Part shown: piece by piece, positions 8,199 through 17,396 of the stretch
How the letters are laid out: each line of letters opens with the position of its first letter
Numbering within the stretch: the stretch's first letter is position 1
Origin: Bacteroidaceae bacterium
Lineage (GTDB): Bacteria > Bacteroidota > Bacteroidia > Bacteroidales > Bacteroidaceae
Direction of reading: 5' to 3'
Length of the DNA: 64,000 bases
NCBI GenBank assembly: GCA_902362375.1
Contig: CABIVS010000005.1
Location: 437,278-501,277 of the forward strand
Position numbers and translations under genes: made by a program
The notes under the pieces: generated by a model
What the model was told of the DNA's origin: nothing
Database searches by the model: none
What the model saw: only the letters and a program-made list of their open reading frames with translations

Positions 8199-9734
8199 TC
8201 ACTTGTTCGCCTGCAACTCTCTCACTGCCTCAAACTGGCTACGATTATACACTTTCAGATTACGGAACAACATTTTGGTATGCACCATACAACGAATAGC
8301 AATATGTCCGGATGTCAACACGGGGCCGCTGTTCACCATTCCGTCTTCCTCGAACTCCACCATTATCACACCGTCGATGGCACCTACCAACTTGTTCCCT
8401 ATCTGTAGAAACTGTAACTTATGCCATTTATCATAATCGATCGGTTTTTCGCGTGCACTAAACGAAAGCGGACGGTAATAAGGGTTCTTGAACAGTACGG
8501 AATTTTCGCGGTCATTGCTCATGTCTGACATCTCCCGGTAGTATTCCCAATGATAATTGCGCACATTCTCACCGAATACAGTAGTCATCATACCCGAAGT
8601 TTTGCGTGGATAATCCGCCATGAAATCCTCTCGATTCATCCCCGTTGCCTGTAAGATTAACAGACTCAAGCCACCGGGACGAAGCACTTTAAATTCATAT
8701 TCCACATACAAGTCACCTTCGAACATCTTATTCGTCCACAAATACATTTGCTTATTCCGCAGAGGCGAAGTATATTCAGCATCAATCGTTTGCAAGAGCA
8801 GCCCTTCAGGTGTGATTTCTGCTTTGACCGGCTCCCCTTGGATGTAAAAGAGATCCATTTGTGCGGGCAACTGGAGGGACAAGTCCAATTCCGGCGTCCA
8901 CGTCCTATCCGTCTTGAAACTGAATGGCTTTTTGAACTTACCAGCATATGTGTACAACAGTTCATGCTCCTCATCCGGACTGTAATTAGTTGCCTGTTCA
9001 CGATAATCCTTATAGATCATTTCCCCCGTCAGCTCCTGATCGTAAAAACGATAGTCTGAAAAGCAGAGCATCGGACCACCTACAAACACCGAATTCCCGG
9101 TTACCGAACGACGCTTGAGGTCATGACCAAACTGATTTTCCCTGCCGATAAGTATACCGTTGACATAAAGTGCATAACGTTCTTCGGCATGATTCCACGT
9201 TAATGTGAACTGATACCAGCGATGAGCGGGAAACGTAAAATGACTCACACTGATAAGTGCCTGATGAGGATAGTTGAATGCCTCTTCATAAAAGTTCCCT
9301 TTGTCAAATTGTACGCGTATGGCAGGGTGGAAGTTGTTCCAGAAAAGAATTTTGAAGTTACCGGCATCCACATTCATTGGGTCAGGGCTATCAGTGAGGA
9401 ACGGGTAGTTGCGGAAATATGGACTTCCCATTGACATTCCTTCCTGCAAGGGATAGGGTGCCAGGTCTTCCAGTGACATCACCCACATCGACACTGCGCC
9501 TTCGTTTTCGTTAAGTGTGTGTTGTTTCATCTCGAAAGCACTATGTATACTAGTCAGGTTCAAGCCTTCACGACCTTCGGTTTTCACCATGCGAGCAGAA
9601 CCACGAAGTTCACATGTGCGGGTATCGGTTGGAGTAGATATTTGTTGCAAATACTGGTATTTAGGCTGCGCAGTCAGCAACGAGGTGGAAATAATCACCC
9701 CTGTCAGGATAAGGAAAATTCTTCTTTTCATCAT
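8199..9734 (-). CDS. Secreted LamG-like/DUF1961 protein
   Basis: A 511-residue exported protein with signal peptide MMKRRIFLILTGVIISTSLLTAQ. The N-terminal half resembles a concanavalin/LamG jelly roll (RWYQFTLTWNHAEERYALYVNGILIG, SDYRFYDQELT). The C-terminal half (~residues 300-500) matches the DUF1961 pattern, with YVEYEFKVLRPGGLSLLIL, a GMNREDF motif, NYHWEYYREM and WHKLQFLQIGNKLVGAIDG. DUF1961 proteins (for example YesU of Bacillus) sit in loci for acidic plant polysaccharides, but their chemistry is not firmly settled; a lyase or binding role is possible. It is the last gene of a three-gene minus-strand operon with two beta-helix proteins, 40 bp apart. Family assignment is moderately sure; function is inferred. 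Confidence 0.7.
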   Translation of the reverse strand: MMKRRIFLILTGVIISTSLLTAQPKYQYLQQISTPTDTRTCELRGSARMVKTEGREGLNLTSIHSAFEMKQHTLNENEGAVSMWVMSLEDLAPYPLQEGMSMGSPYFRNYPFLTDSPDPMNVDAGNFKILFWNNFHPAIRVQFDKGNFYEEAFNYPHQALISVSHFTFPAHRWYQFTLTWNHAEERYALYVNGILIGRENQFGHDLKRRSVTGNSVFVGGPMLCFSDYRFYDQELTGEMIYKDYREQATNYSPDEEHELLYTYAGKFKKPFSFKTDRTWTPELDLSLQLPAQMDLFYIQGEPVKAEITPEGLLLQTIDAEYTSPLRNKQMYLWTNKMFEGDLYVEYEFKVLRPGGLSLLILQATGMNREDFMADYPRKTSGMMTTVFGENVRNYHWEYYREMSDMSNDRENSVLFKNPYYRPLSFSAREKPIDYDKWHKLQFLQIGNKLVGAIDGVIMVEFEEDGMVNSGPVLTSGHIAIRCMVHTKMLFRNLKVYNRSQFEAVRELQANK

Positions 9735-9774
9735 ATTTATATATTAGATTAATGTATTACACGACAGTAAAATA

Positions 9775-11631
9775 TTACCATACTCTCACAAGTCCTTCAC
9801 TCATCTTCTCCTTTACCTCCAACGGTCCCGGAAATGGTTGTTCTGCACGAGGATGATCCAAATAATCCGTTACAAAACGAATAGCTGTACCATCCGGATT
9901 CTCATAACGTTGCCGGGGAAGCTTAGCTTTACCCAATCTTTGCGAGTCTACAATTGCTGTTGATATGTCTCCCCTTTCGATAGTGGGAAGAAGTAAGTAA
10001 ACCTCGTCTCCTCTTTCTTCTATTTTAGGATAGGGTATAGCCTGTTCGCAAAGGAGATTGCCCTCTATAAGCATGGGATATTCCGTCTCATTGTACATGG
10101 AGAATCCAGGTTTGTAATCCTTATTGTACTCTAGGTTGTTTTTCGTCGGTAGAGGGTTGATAAACAAATTGTTGACAAAGCGATTATCTCCACCCACGAT
10201 AATAGAAAGTCCCGCAACTTCAGTAGAATGTGGTAAATGGTAAGGAGTGTAGCGGGTGCGCTCGGTAAAATGATAAATACCACCCAGGAAGAGATTATGT
10301 ACATAAGCGCCCCCTTGCGACTGTTCACGCAGACTACGTTCAGAAGCCAGAATGTTATTATCAATCAGGAACGGACCGTGGTTTACTTCCACGAATATAT
10401 CTTCCAGATCATTGTCGTAGAAAAGGTTCTTCGACACCCGTGTGCCTTGTGTCATCCAGTCCAGCCACAACGCTCTGCCTGCTCTGTGTATGCGGTTATG
10501 CAAAATTTGAGTATCAATAGCTCCATGAAACTTAATTCCTCCAATCTCGGCACCGGAGAACTGACGCTTGGTCCAGATATTATAAATGTGGTTATTTTCA
10601 ATCAGGCAAAAGGCAGAACCCATGCTGCCGCATATCGCTGTCTGCTCGCAGTTGTAAATGGTGTTATTGCGAACAATGTGAGAACCTATGTTTTCCTTGC
10701 TCCAACCTTTACGCAGAGTGTTGAAGGTTACCTCGATATAATGCAGTGAGCCGTCTAACGTAGTGTCCTGTAACCATACATTATGACCCGTTTCGCGTTC
10801 TTTACCCAAGGTAATTCCGGAACATTTCGAATCGTGGATTATATTATTTTCTATAATCCATCCCTTATTCCAGTGAGTAGCTATCATTCCAACCTGTTCA
10901 GCCGTTGGGGCACCCCATTGTGTAGCTGCCTGACTGAACTCAAATCCTTGAATAGTGATATAATTTATCCCCTCCTGTAAAGGATAAAAGCAAGTAGGCC
11001 GTGCACTTATTTCCGTCAACGCCTTGTTTGGGTTGCTCTTCTGGAAGTTGGCATATATGGTGGTCATCTCATCAGTCACCTCTGCATACCATACATATAG
11101 TGATTGTTCGGGAAAGATACTTTTCTTTTCTACTTCCGGACAGACTACCTTCTTCAGCGATTCTTTTTCGTAAAGGGAAACCCCGTTCAGAAATACTTCG
11201 CCTGTGTGATGAACACGTCCGTATCCTTCGAACCAGTCACCGTAAACTTCATCCCGGTAAGGGTTGTATGCACCGAAAAATGTATTAGGTATTGTTACTT
11301 TCCAAATTCCTTCGGAGGTCTTCTTCCAATCGGTGATGACTTCTGAACCCTTTATTTCTACCCGCTCGCCGGATGCTGCCCGGTAAGTAATGCGTTTATC
11401 ATTACTTTCACCGCCCCGCGGAGGATTTATCCATTCTCGATAGACACCACCATGAACGGTGATTACATCACCAGGATATGCCATTTGCGCAGCTTTCCCA
11501 ATGGTTTTAAACGGTGCGTTTTCAGTGCCGGGATTGGTATCACTTCCCTTTGAAGATACATAATATTCTGTGCAGTACCCTGTGGTACAGAACAATGTGA
11601 AATAAAAAAGAAGGAATAAAATACGGTTCAT
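9775..11631 (-). CDS. Secreted right-handed beta-helix glycosidase, GH141-like
   Basis: A 618-residue exported protein (signal peptide ending near TGYCTEYYVSS). The mature N-terminus EYYVSSKGSDTNPGTENAPFKTIGKAA is the DUF1565 start of secreted parallel beta-helix enzymes. A small inserted domain follows (~120-220), then helix rungs such as WIIENNIIHDSKCSGITLGK, SHIVRNNTIYNCEQTAI and LIDNNILASERS. Overall length and these motifs recall GH141, whose characterised members include an alpha-L-fucosidase of rhamnogalacturonan II degradation and a xylanase; either activity would suit this PUL. I cannot identify catalytic residues with certainty. It is the middle gene of the minus-strand operon. Alternatives are another beta-helix glycosidase or an epimerase-like protein. 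Confidence 0.6.
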   Translation of the reverse strand: MNRILFLLFYFTLFCTTGYCTEYYVSSKGSDTNPGTENAPFKTIGKAAQMAYPGDVITVHGGVYREWINPPRGGESNDKRITYRAASGERVEIKGSEVITDWKKTSEGIWKVTIPNTFFGAYNPYRDEVYGDWFEGYGRVHHTGEVFLNGVSLYEKESLKKVVCPEVEKKSIFPEQSLYVWYAEVTDEMTTIYANFQKSNPNKALTEISARPTCFYPLQEGINYITIQGFEFSQAATQWGAPTAEQVGMIATHWNKGWIIENNIIHDSKCSGITLGKERETGHNVWLQDTTLDGSLHYIEVTFNTLRKGWSKENIGSHIVRNNTIYNCEQTAICGSMGSAFCLIENNHIYNIWTKRQFSGAEIGGIKFHGAIDTQILHNRIHRAGRALWLDWMTQGTRVSKNLFYDNDLEDIFVEVNHGPFLIDNNILASERSLREQSQGGAYVHNLFLGGIYHFTERTRYTPYHLPHSTEVAGLSIIVGGDNRFVNNLFINPLPTKNNLEYNKDYKPGFSMYNETEYPMLIEGNLLCEQAIPYPKIEERGDEVYLLLPTIERGDISTAIVDSQRLGKAKLPRQRYENPDGTAIRFVTDYLDHPRAEQPFPGPLEVKEKMSEGLVRVW

Positions 11632-11703
11632 AAGTTTTAAATTGTTTTATAGCGTTATGGTGATATTCTTACGTTATATCAACGGCTCTCTTTCCAGAAT
11701 TAG

Positions 11704-13170
11704 CTAATAAGCAGCAGAATTAAGGATAGTTTTCTCTTTTAGTCCCGGTAGATCCGAATCTATATGTATATTTCCTTTCCCCGCATCCACCAAGGATGAG
11801 AATTCTTTGCCTACCACAAGATTACCACTGGTTTTTAGGTATATTTCTTTCCCTGGACTATCATTTTTGATCAACATTGATGCTCCTTCATCGAGGAAAG
11901 TACACCCCGTGATATGAATATATGTAGGCGGGTACGTCGCATAGTCTTGTGCATGACCGAAATGAATAAAGCCCTTTTTCAGCGTACAATCTCTAATATT
12001 CAAGAAATCTACCGGCGTGGAAATATGAAACAGACCATGCGACTCATTGCTGAGCATATGTACCTTTTCAAGTGATATGTTACCCTGCACTGGCATAGGG
12101 GCGCCCGGATAATAAGAATGTTCCCAATGATTGGAGTATGACAGTATACTGAACGGAGTACGAATACCATACAGAAAGATGTCTCTAAACACTATATTGC
12201 GCACGGCAGCGGTATGGATAGTGTCTTGCTGAAACATAAGCCAGTTAATACCATCAAGTTCCTTCATGCCAAATTCGAAATCGGGACAGGTACTTGATGT
12301 GTAAACCTTTGAATCAGCTTCCATAGCTACCCGATAAATACGTCCATTGGAGAGCACCGCAGTACCTTGCTGTACCTTCATACCAGGCTTCCAGTCAGGC
12401 CAGCCAGAGGCTACAATCTTAGCAAACGCACCTTCGCGCCGAAAGGAAGCCAGTTCGGTTATATTTTCAATAATACCATCCTCCAGATTACCATATTCCG
12501 GATTCGCCGTTACCCAGTCTCCCGGCACCAGTGCAAGGGCATCATCCGATGTACGAAAGACCACATTACTGATGCGGAAACGTTTACCTGGACCAAAATG
12601 TACACCATCCTTATCACCGATAATGACAGCATCGTTCATAAGAAAATCTTCAAATGTACAGATGTGTACACAAAATTGCTTAGTGGCAAGATCGGTACAG
12701 CGAAACCGCTCGAGTTTGACGTCTTTTACATAGAAAAAGGAGATATGACCACGGAGACCGTAAATCTCTGACCATGCTTTTTCTACGCCATTTACGCTTA
12801 GGTTAAGACCTTCGATAGTAATATTGTGGTTGTATTGGCGGGTATAGGCGCCTTTATTAATGAATACGTGAGTGAAGTGCCCATTTTCAGCGGATTTCTG
12901 GATAATGGTTCCGTTACCGAATACAAGTGAAGTATTGTCGCCAATAGTAATAGTACCGGCCAGTTTGTATGTTCCAGGACGACTTACGGTAATGGTTCCG
13001 CCTTTGTCAACGGCTGCTTGTAAGGCTTTTAAATTTTGAACACCAGTAGCATTGGGAGAGAATCCGAAGGCAGCAGCATCGATAAAGCTTTCCGATGTAA
13101 GGTTGGCGGAATTCAGTGCAGTAGCAAAGGCTAGTAACATGAGAGTGGTGATGCACGTAAGTTTTTTCAT
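11704..13170 (-). CDS. Secreted GH28-like right-handed beta-helix protein
   Basis: A 488-residue exported protein. I start it at 13170, where MKKLTCITTLMLLAFATALNS gives a clean signal peptide; ATG 13179 is also possible, while the 30 residues upstream of 13170 look non-coding. The mature protein is a pectin-lyase-like parallel beta-helix: FIDAAAFGFSPNATGVQNLKA at the start, then ITIEGLNLSVNG, FRISNVVFRTSDDALALVPG and IRDCTLKKGFIHFGH. Asp188 in KDGVHFG and Asp209/Asp210 in SDDALAL sit like the catalytic aspartates of GH28, but the GHG and RIK motifs of true polygalacturonases are not seen. It is the first gene of the minus-strand operon. Substrate unknown. Confidence 0.6.
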   Translation of the reverse strand: MKKLTCITTLMLLAFATALNSANLTSESFIDAAAFGFSPNATGVQNLKALQAAVDKGGTITVSRPGTYKLAGTITIGDNTSLVFGNGTIIQKSAENGHFTHVFINKGAYTRQYNHNITIEGLNLSVNGVEKAWSEIYGLRGHISFFYVKDVKLERFRCTDLATKQFCVHICTFEDFLMNDAVIIGDKDGVHFGPGKRFRISNVVFRTSDDALALVPGDWVTANPEYGNLEDGIIENITELASFRREGAFAKIVASGWPDWKPGMKVQQGTAVLSNGRIYRVAMEADSKVYTSSTCPDFEFGMKELDGINWLMFQQDTIHTAAVRNIVFRDIFLYGIRTPFSILSYSNHWEHSYYPGAPMPVQGNISLEKVHMLSNESHGLFHISTPVDFLNIRDCTLKKGFIHFGHAQDYATYPPTYIHITGCTFLDEGASMLIKNDSPGKEIYLKTSGNLVVGKEFSSLVDAGKGNIHIDSDLPGLKEKTILNSAAY

Positions 13171-13459
13171 TTTTTGCATATATATATTAAGTGTATTATC
13201 ATTCACATGATCAAAAAGACAATGCAAATATAAGCCCTCGAAAGTATAAGGAACTAGCACGTATCGACAAATAAATAGTACATATTGTTAAATAAGAAAA
13301 GCTGGTAAAAAGTATCACCTGAATATCCGGATCGCTATGCAAATCCCCCTGGCATATTACATAGTGATGGTCGTGTATTCGTCATTACCCACCATATATT
13401 ACAGCACTATCCCCACTATAATATAGCGTTGCCTACTGTATTATACAAATACCTATTAT

Positions 13460-13489
13460 ATAGTATAACTAACCTGTTTGTTATACTAT
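13460..13489. promoter_or_regulatory. Inverted repeat in the divergent PUL promoter region
   Basis: The 540-bp gap between the minus-strand operon and the ROK-like gene is very AT-rich and holds no convincing gene. It contains ATAGTATAAC (13460-13469) and its exact complement GTTATACTAT (13480-13489), separated by 10 bp, so half-sites sit 20 bp apart centre to centre. A TATATTTG -7 match follows at 13664-13671, 40 bp before the ATG at 13711. This may be an operator for the divergent PUL transcripts. Confidence 0.4.
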
Positions 13490-13710
13490 GGAATATATTT
13501 ATAGTGGCAGTTTTCAATGCAGGGACCAGTAAAACTTATCCATTTAGGAAAGTATAACCAGAAGAATGCCCTCACTTTTCCCCTTTAAAAAAGAATGTTA
13601 TCCATAAAACGATATGTACTAATTATTTGCCAATAAATGCTACCCTCTTATATTCCCGAGCCCTATATTTGCACACAAAAATACCTCGTAATTCATAAAA
13701 CGAAATAACA

Positions 13711-14142
13711 ATGAAAACTCATCTTATTATAAGTATCGATTTCAAACCATCCCGCACCAAGATGGGACTCGTAGATTCCCGCGACGGTACAGTATTGGAA
13801 ACCGTTATCTTTCGGACCGAGAAAAATAACATAGACAAGCTTCTTTCGGACATTGAGCACGGAATGGAGATTTTCAACGGAAAAAGCAAAATCTTTCAGG
13901 GATTAATCAGCGGAATCGGTCTAGTGTGGCCGGTAGATCCGGATGGATGCGAAACAGATTCCGGACTCTGGCAGATGTTGGACGAAGAGATGCTAAAGAA
14001 TATTCTCGAAAAACGCTTTTCCATGCCCTGCCGGATAGAAAGTGAAGAGCAAATTCTCACCGTAGCGGAAACCACTTACGGAGCAGTGGGAGAAAACGCT
14101 GGCATACAGGGCTGTGCCGCATTGTTTGCACACATGCAGTAA
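13711..14142 (+). CDS. Truncated ROK/actin-like ATPase half-domain
   Basis: A 143-residue protein resembling only the N-terminal lobe of ROK sugar kinases/regulators. LIISIDFKPSRTKMGLVDSRDGTVLET occupies the place of the phosphate-1 motif, FQGLISGIGLVWPVDPDGCETDSG that of the GIGxPGxVD motif, and MLKNILEKRFSMPCRIESEEQ that of the LExxFxxPVxxEND motif. The glycines of the ATP loop and the catalytic Asp of the END motif are missing, and the whole C-terminal lobe and zinc motif are absent. The frame is open, has a normal start and lies 36 bp before the GH88 gene, so it may still be expressed. It could be a remnant of a kinase or repressor, or a repurposed sugar-binding module. Confidence 0.5.
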   Translation: MKTHLIISIDFKPSRTKMGLVDSRDGTVLETVIFRTEKNNIDKLLSDIEHGMEIFNGKSKIFQGLISGIGLVWPVDPDGCETDSGLWQMLDEEMLKNILEKRFSMPCRIESEEQILTVAETTYGAVGENAGIQGCAALFAHMQ

Positions 14143-14178
14143 TCTAAAAAATAATATAAACAATAAAGAAAATTACAA

Positions 14179-16284
14179 ATGAGAACAACTTCTATGCTTT
14201 TATCATTCCTGTGTCTCCTTATTGCCTCCTGCACCGGAGTCACTCCGGAAAAACCCATGCAGCAGGTAATAGACGAAGCCTTCAAAACTTCCATTGAACA
14301 ATACACGCAAATGGCCGAAAAGTTGACCGAAAACGATTCGCTACTACCTCGTACCTTCGACGGCAAACAGCTCATCACTTCCGATCCACATTGGTGGTGT
14401 AGCGGTTTTTTTCCCGGTTCACTGTGGTATTTATACGAATACACCCAAGACGACCGTCTATTGGCTTATGCCCGGCAATATACCGCCCGGGTAGAATGTG
14501 AGAAGTACACTACAGACAACCACGATATCGGTTTTATTCTGTTTTGTAGTTTCGGCAACGGTTTGCGACTCACCGGCGATCCGGCTTACCGGGAAGTGTT
14601 ACACACCGGTTCTCAGTCTCTTGCAACCCGCTACAACCCCAAAGTGGGATTGATCCGTTCCTGGGATTTCAACCAAGATGTGTGGCAATATCCCGTTATC
14701 ATTGATAACATGATGAACCTCGAAATGCTGTTGTGGACAGCCAAAGCCTACAAAGAACCTGTTTACCGCGACATAAGCATCTCTCACGCCGATAAGACCA
14801 TGAAATACCATTACCGTGACGACTACAGCAGTTACCATGTGGTTTCCTACGATACCATTACCGGACTACCACACGCCCGGCATACCCATCAAGGCTATGC
14901 CCACGAATCAGCCTGGAGCCGTGGACAGGTATGGGGACTGTACGGTTATACCTTTATGTACCGTGAAACGGGAAACAAGACCTACCTCGAACAGGCCAAA
15001 CACATCGCCCACTACATGATACACCACCCCCGCATGCCCAAGGACTATATCCCCTACTGGGACATGGATGCACCCGATATCCCCAATGCTCTTCGCGATG
15101 CATCGGCCGCAGCTATCATGGCTTCCGGTCTTATCGAACTAAGCAATTACGTCGACCCACAACTGATGGAAGAATATATGGGTGTAGCTGAAAAGCAACT
15201 CCGGGTACTTTCTTCACCTGAATATACTGCTCAAGTAGGTGAGAACGGAAACTTTATCCTAAAACATTGCGTCGGTTATCTGAACGAAAATTCCGAGGTT
15301 GATGCACCACTCACCTATGCCGATTACTATTATCTGGAAGCACTGATGCGCTATAAGAAACAAGTTCTCGACAAGAAAGATGCGCCCGAAGAACTTGTAT
15401 TCCAATCAGGCTTTGAACCCGATTCTCACGTGATCCCTTTCAAAAGAGATAAAGGAAACCTCACCCCCGGCTTCGACTGCGACGATATTGTAGGTGCCGA
15501 TCATAACTTCACCGAAAAAAATGACTTTGTGAAAGACTTGGATCAAGCCCCCAATGGTGGCCAATTCCTGCTCGAATATACGGGAGGCGACGAAAGTAAG
15601 CGTTTCGCCCGCATCATTCCCGAACCGGGCAATCCAGATAATCATGTACTGTATTTCTGGCTGGGCGACTCGTGGCTGGCTTCCGAGAATCAGGTGAAAG
15701 CACGCATACAAGCGAACATTTACAACATAGCCAACCCATACAAAGAGTTCTACCAGCGTGTACGCGTCTTCCTGCACGAAGATTTCAACGCCTTGCGTCA
15801 ATACCCATATCCTATTAATTGGCTTACCATTTCCGAATTCTGGAATAACGAATGGTGGGTAAAAGGTGAACAGAACGGTTTCCGCATCACTCTGGGTATT
15901 GGCAAACCTACAGCTGCAGAAAGTGACCTGAATTTCATTTTAGAGGGCGAAGATGCCGGACAGATAAAAGTATGGGAAGCCAAAAATCCAGCCGTAAAAG
16001 TACCCGTCGGCCAATGGTTCACACTCGAATATTATTTCAGGGAAGGCAATAAAGTCACCGGTCGCTTTACAGTAGCCATTACTCCCGATGGCGGCAAAAA
16101 GCAAACCGTATTCGATGTCACCGACTATACACATAATTCTTACGACCTCGCCCCCAATGGCCTCTCGGGCTACAATCCGATGAAACTATATACTTCGCGC
16201 GAAGTGGTAGGATTCATGAAAGACCAGGGTAAGGCATTGCAAATATATTGGGATGATTTTGAATTGTGGATAAACAAAAAATAA
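14179..16284 (+). CDS. GH88 unsaturated uronyl hydrolase fused to a jelly-roll domain (lipoprotein)
   Basis: A 701-residue lipoprotein (lipobox IASC, Cys18). Residues ~25-395 are a GH88 alpha/alpha barrel. Asp116 in NHDIGF and Asp176 in IDNMMNLEML are spaced as in characterised unsaturated glucuronyl hydrolases, with SAWSRGQVWGLYGY and YWDMDAPD further on. Such enzymes remove the 4,5-unsaturated uronic acid that a polysaccharide lyase leaves at the non-reducing end. Residues ~405-701 are a separate beta-rich domain beginning ELVFQSGFEPD and ending IYWDDFELWINKK. It is nearly the same as the next gene and unknown to me as a GH88 partner. It could be a carbohydrate-binding module or the lyase itself. 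No acidic run follows the lipidated Cys, so a periplasmic location is more likely. Confidence 0.88.
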   Translation: MRTTSMLLSFLCLLIASCTGVTPEKPMQQVIDEAFKTSIEQYTQMAEKLTENDSLLPRTFDGKQLITSDPHWWCSGFFPGSLWYLYEYTQDDRLLAYARQYTARVECEKYTTDNHDIGFILFCSFGNGLRLTGDPAYREVLHTGSQSLATRYNPKVGLIRSWDFNQDVWQYPVIIDNMMNLEMLLWTAKAYKEPVYRDISISHADKTMKYHYRDDYSSYHVVSYDTITGLPHARHTHQGYAHESAWSRGQVWGLYGYTFMYRETGNKTYLEQAKHIAHYMIHHPRMPKDYIPYWDMDAPDIPNALRDASAAAIMASGLIELSNYVDPQLMEEYMGVAEKQLRVLSSPEYTAQVGENGNFILKHCVGYLNENSEVDAPLTYADYYYLEALMRYKKQVLDKKDAPEELVFQSGFEPDSHVIPFKRDKGNLTPGFDCDDIVGADHNFTEKNDFVKDLDQAPNGGQFLLEYTGGDESKRFARIIPEPGNPDNHVLYFWLGDSWLASENQVKARIQANIYNIANPYKEFYQRVRVFLHEDFNALRQYPYPINWLTISEFWNNEWWVKGEQNGFRITLGIGKPTAAESDLNFILEGEDAGQIKVWEAKNPAVKVPVGQWFTLEYYFREGNKVTGRFTVAITPDGGKKQTVFDVTDYTHNSYDLAPNGLSGYNPMKLYTSREVVGFMKDQGKALQIYWDDFELWINKK

Positions 16285-16341
16285 AGAAAGATTTTTTCCT
16301 CTAATAATTAATACTAGATGTTTAATCTTAAAATTTAGATC

Positions 16342-17355
16342 ATGAAATACTATACTTTTTTCTTTCTGTTCTTATTTTTATTACCCACTATCGCAGCAGG
16401 ATGTGAATCTAATGGAGAACTTCTTCCTCCTCCTATTGTGACACCACCAGCAGAACCCGGCAAGGGAGATGCAGCTGCAGAACTCGTCTTTCAGTCAGGT
16501 TTCGAACCAGACTGCCGAATTGTCTCTGCACCTAACTCCGATAACGATATTATTGGTATCGATCATACTCTTTCCGAAAAAAATGACTTCGTGAAAGACC
16601 TCGATGAAGCCCTCAACGGCGGGAAATTCCAAATCCAATATACCGGAGGTGACGAAAGCAAACGCTTTGCCCGCATTATTCCCGAACCAAACAATCCAAG
16701 CAACCACGTACTACATTTCTGGCTAGGCGATTCATGGCTGGCCTCGGAAAATGAGGTAAAAGCCCGTATACAGGCCAATATTTATAGCATACCCAAACCA
16801 TATAAAGAGTTTTACCAGCGTGTGCGTCTCTTCCTGCACAAAGACTTCAAGGCTTTGCGCCAATACCCACAGCCCATTAACTGGCTTACCATTGCCGAGT
16901 TCTGGAATAACGAATGGTGGGTAGAGAGCGAACTGTATGGCTTCCGCATCACTTTAGGGATCGGTAAACCTACTGCTGCAGAGAGTGACTTGAATTTCAT
17001 CTTAGACGCCCAAGACGCCGGACAGATAAAAGTATGGGAAGCCAAGAATACAGCTGTAAAAGTACCCATCGACCAATGGTTTACCCTTGAATACTATTTC
17101 CGGGAAGGCAATAAAGACACCGGCCGTTTTACGGTGACTATTACCCCTGACGGTGGCGAAAAGCAAACTGTATTCGATGTCACCAACTACACACATAATT
17201 CTCACGATCTCGCTCCCAACGGCCTTTCTGGCTACAATCCAATGAAACTATATACTTCACGCGAGGTGGTAGAATTCATGAAAAACCAAGGCAAAGCATT
17301 GCAGATATACTGGGATGATTTCGAACTGTGGGTAAACAAAAAAATGGAATTGTGA
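16342..17355 (+). CDS. Jelly-roll lipoprotein, stand-alone copy of the GH88 C-terminal domain
   Basis: A 337-residue lipoprotein (lipobox ending GC, Cys21) with a proline-rich linker (LLPPPIVTPPAEPG), followed by ~290 residues that align almost end to end with the C-terminal domain of the preceding GH88 protein. Shared strings include NDFVKDLD, YTGGDESKRFARIIPEP, NWLTI, FWNNEWWV and NGLSGYNPMKLYTSREVV. The predicted fold is a concanavalin-like beta jelly roll, as in several lyase families (PL7, PL13, PL14, PL20) and in binding modules. Conserved basic, Tyr and Asn residues would suit a lyase, and the PUL needs one to feed GH88. I do not recognise the family, so this is an inference. The pair clearly arose by duplication. 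Confidence 0.6.
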   Translation: MKYYTFFFLFLFLLPTIAAGCESNGELLPPPIVTPPAEPGKGDAAAELVFQSGFEPDCRIVSAPNSDNDIIGIDHTLSEKNDFVKDLDEALNGGKFQIQYTGGDESKRFARIIPEPNNPSNHVLHFWLGDSWLASENEVKARIQANIYSIPKPYKEFYQRVRLFLHKDFKALRQYPQPINWLTIAEFWNNEWWVESELYGFRITLGIGKPTAAESDLNFILDAQDAGQIKVWEAKNTAVKVPIDQWFTLEYYFREGNKDTGRFTVTITPDGGEKQTVFDVTNYTHNSHDLAPNGLSGYNPMKLYTSREVVEFMKNQGKALQIYWDDFELWVNKKMEL

Positions 17356-17396
17356 AGTCGTATAACCTGGAACTAATAGTATAAAAACAGAAAACC

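Noticed and set aside
13171..13260. N-terminal extension of the GH28-like beta-helix protein
   Set aside because: The 30 extra residues precede a normal signal peptide, which must be at the N-terminus; the DNA there is AT-rich and looks non-coding.
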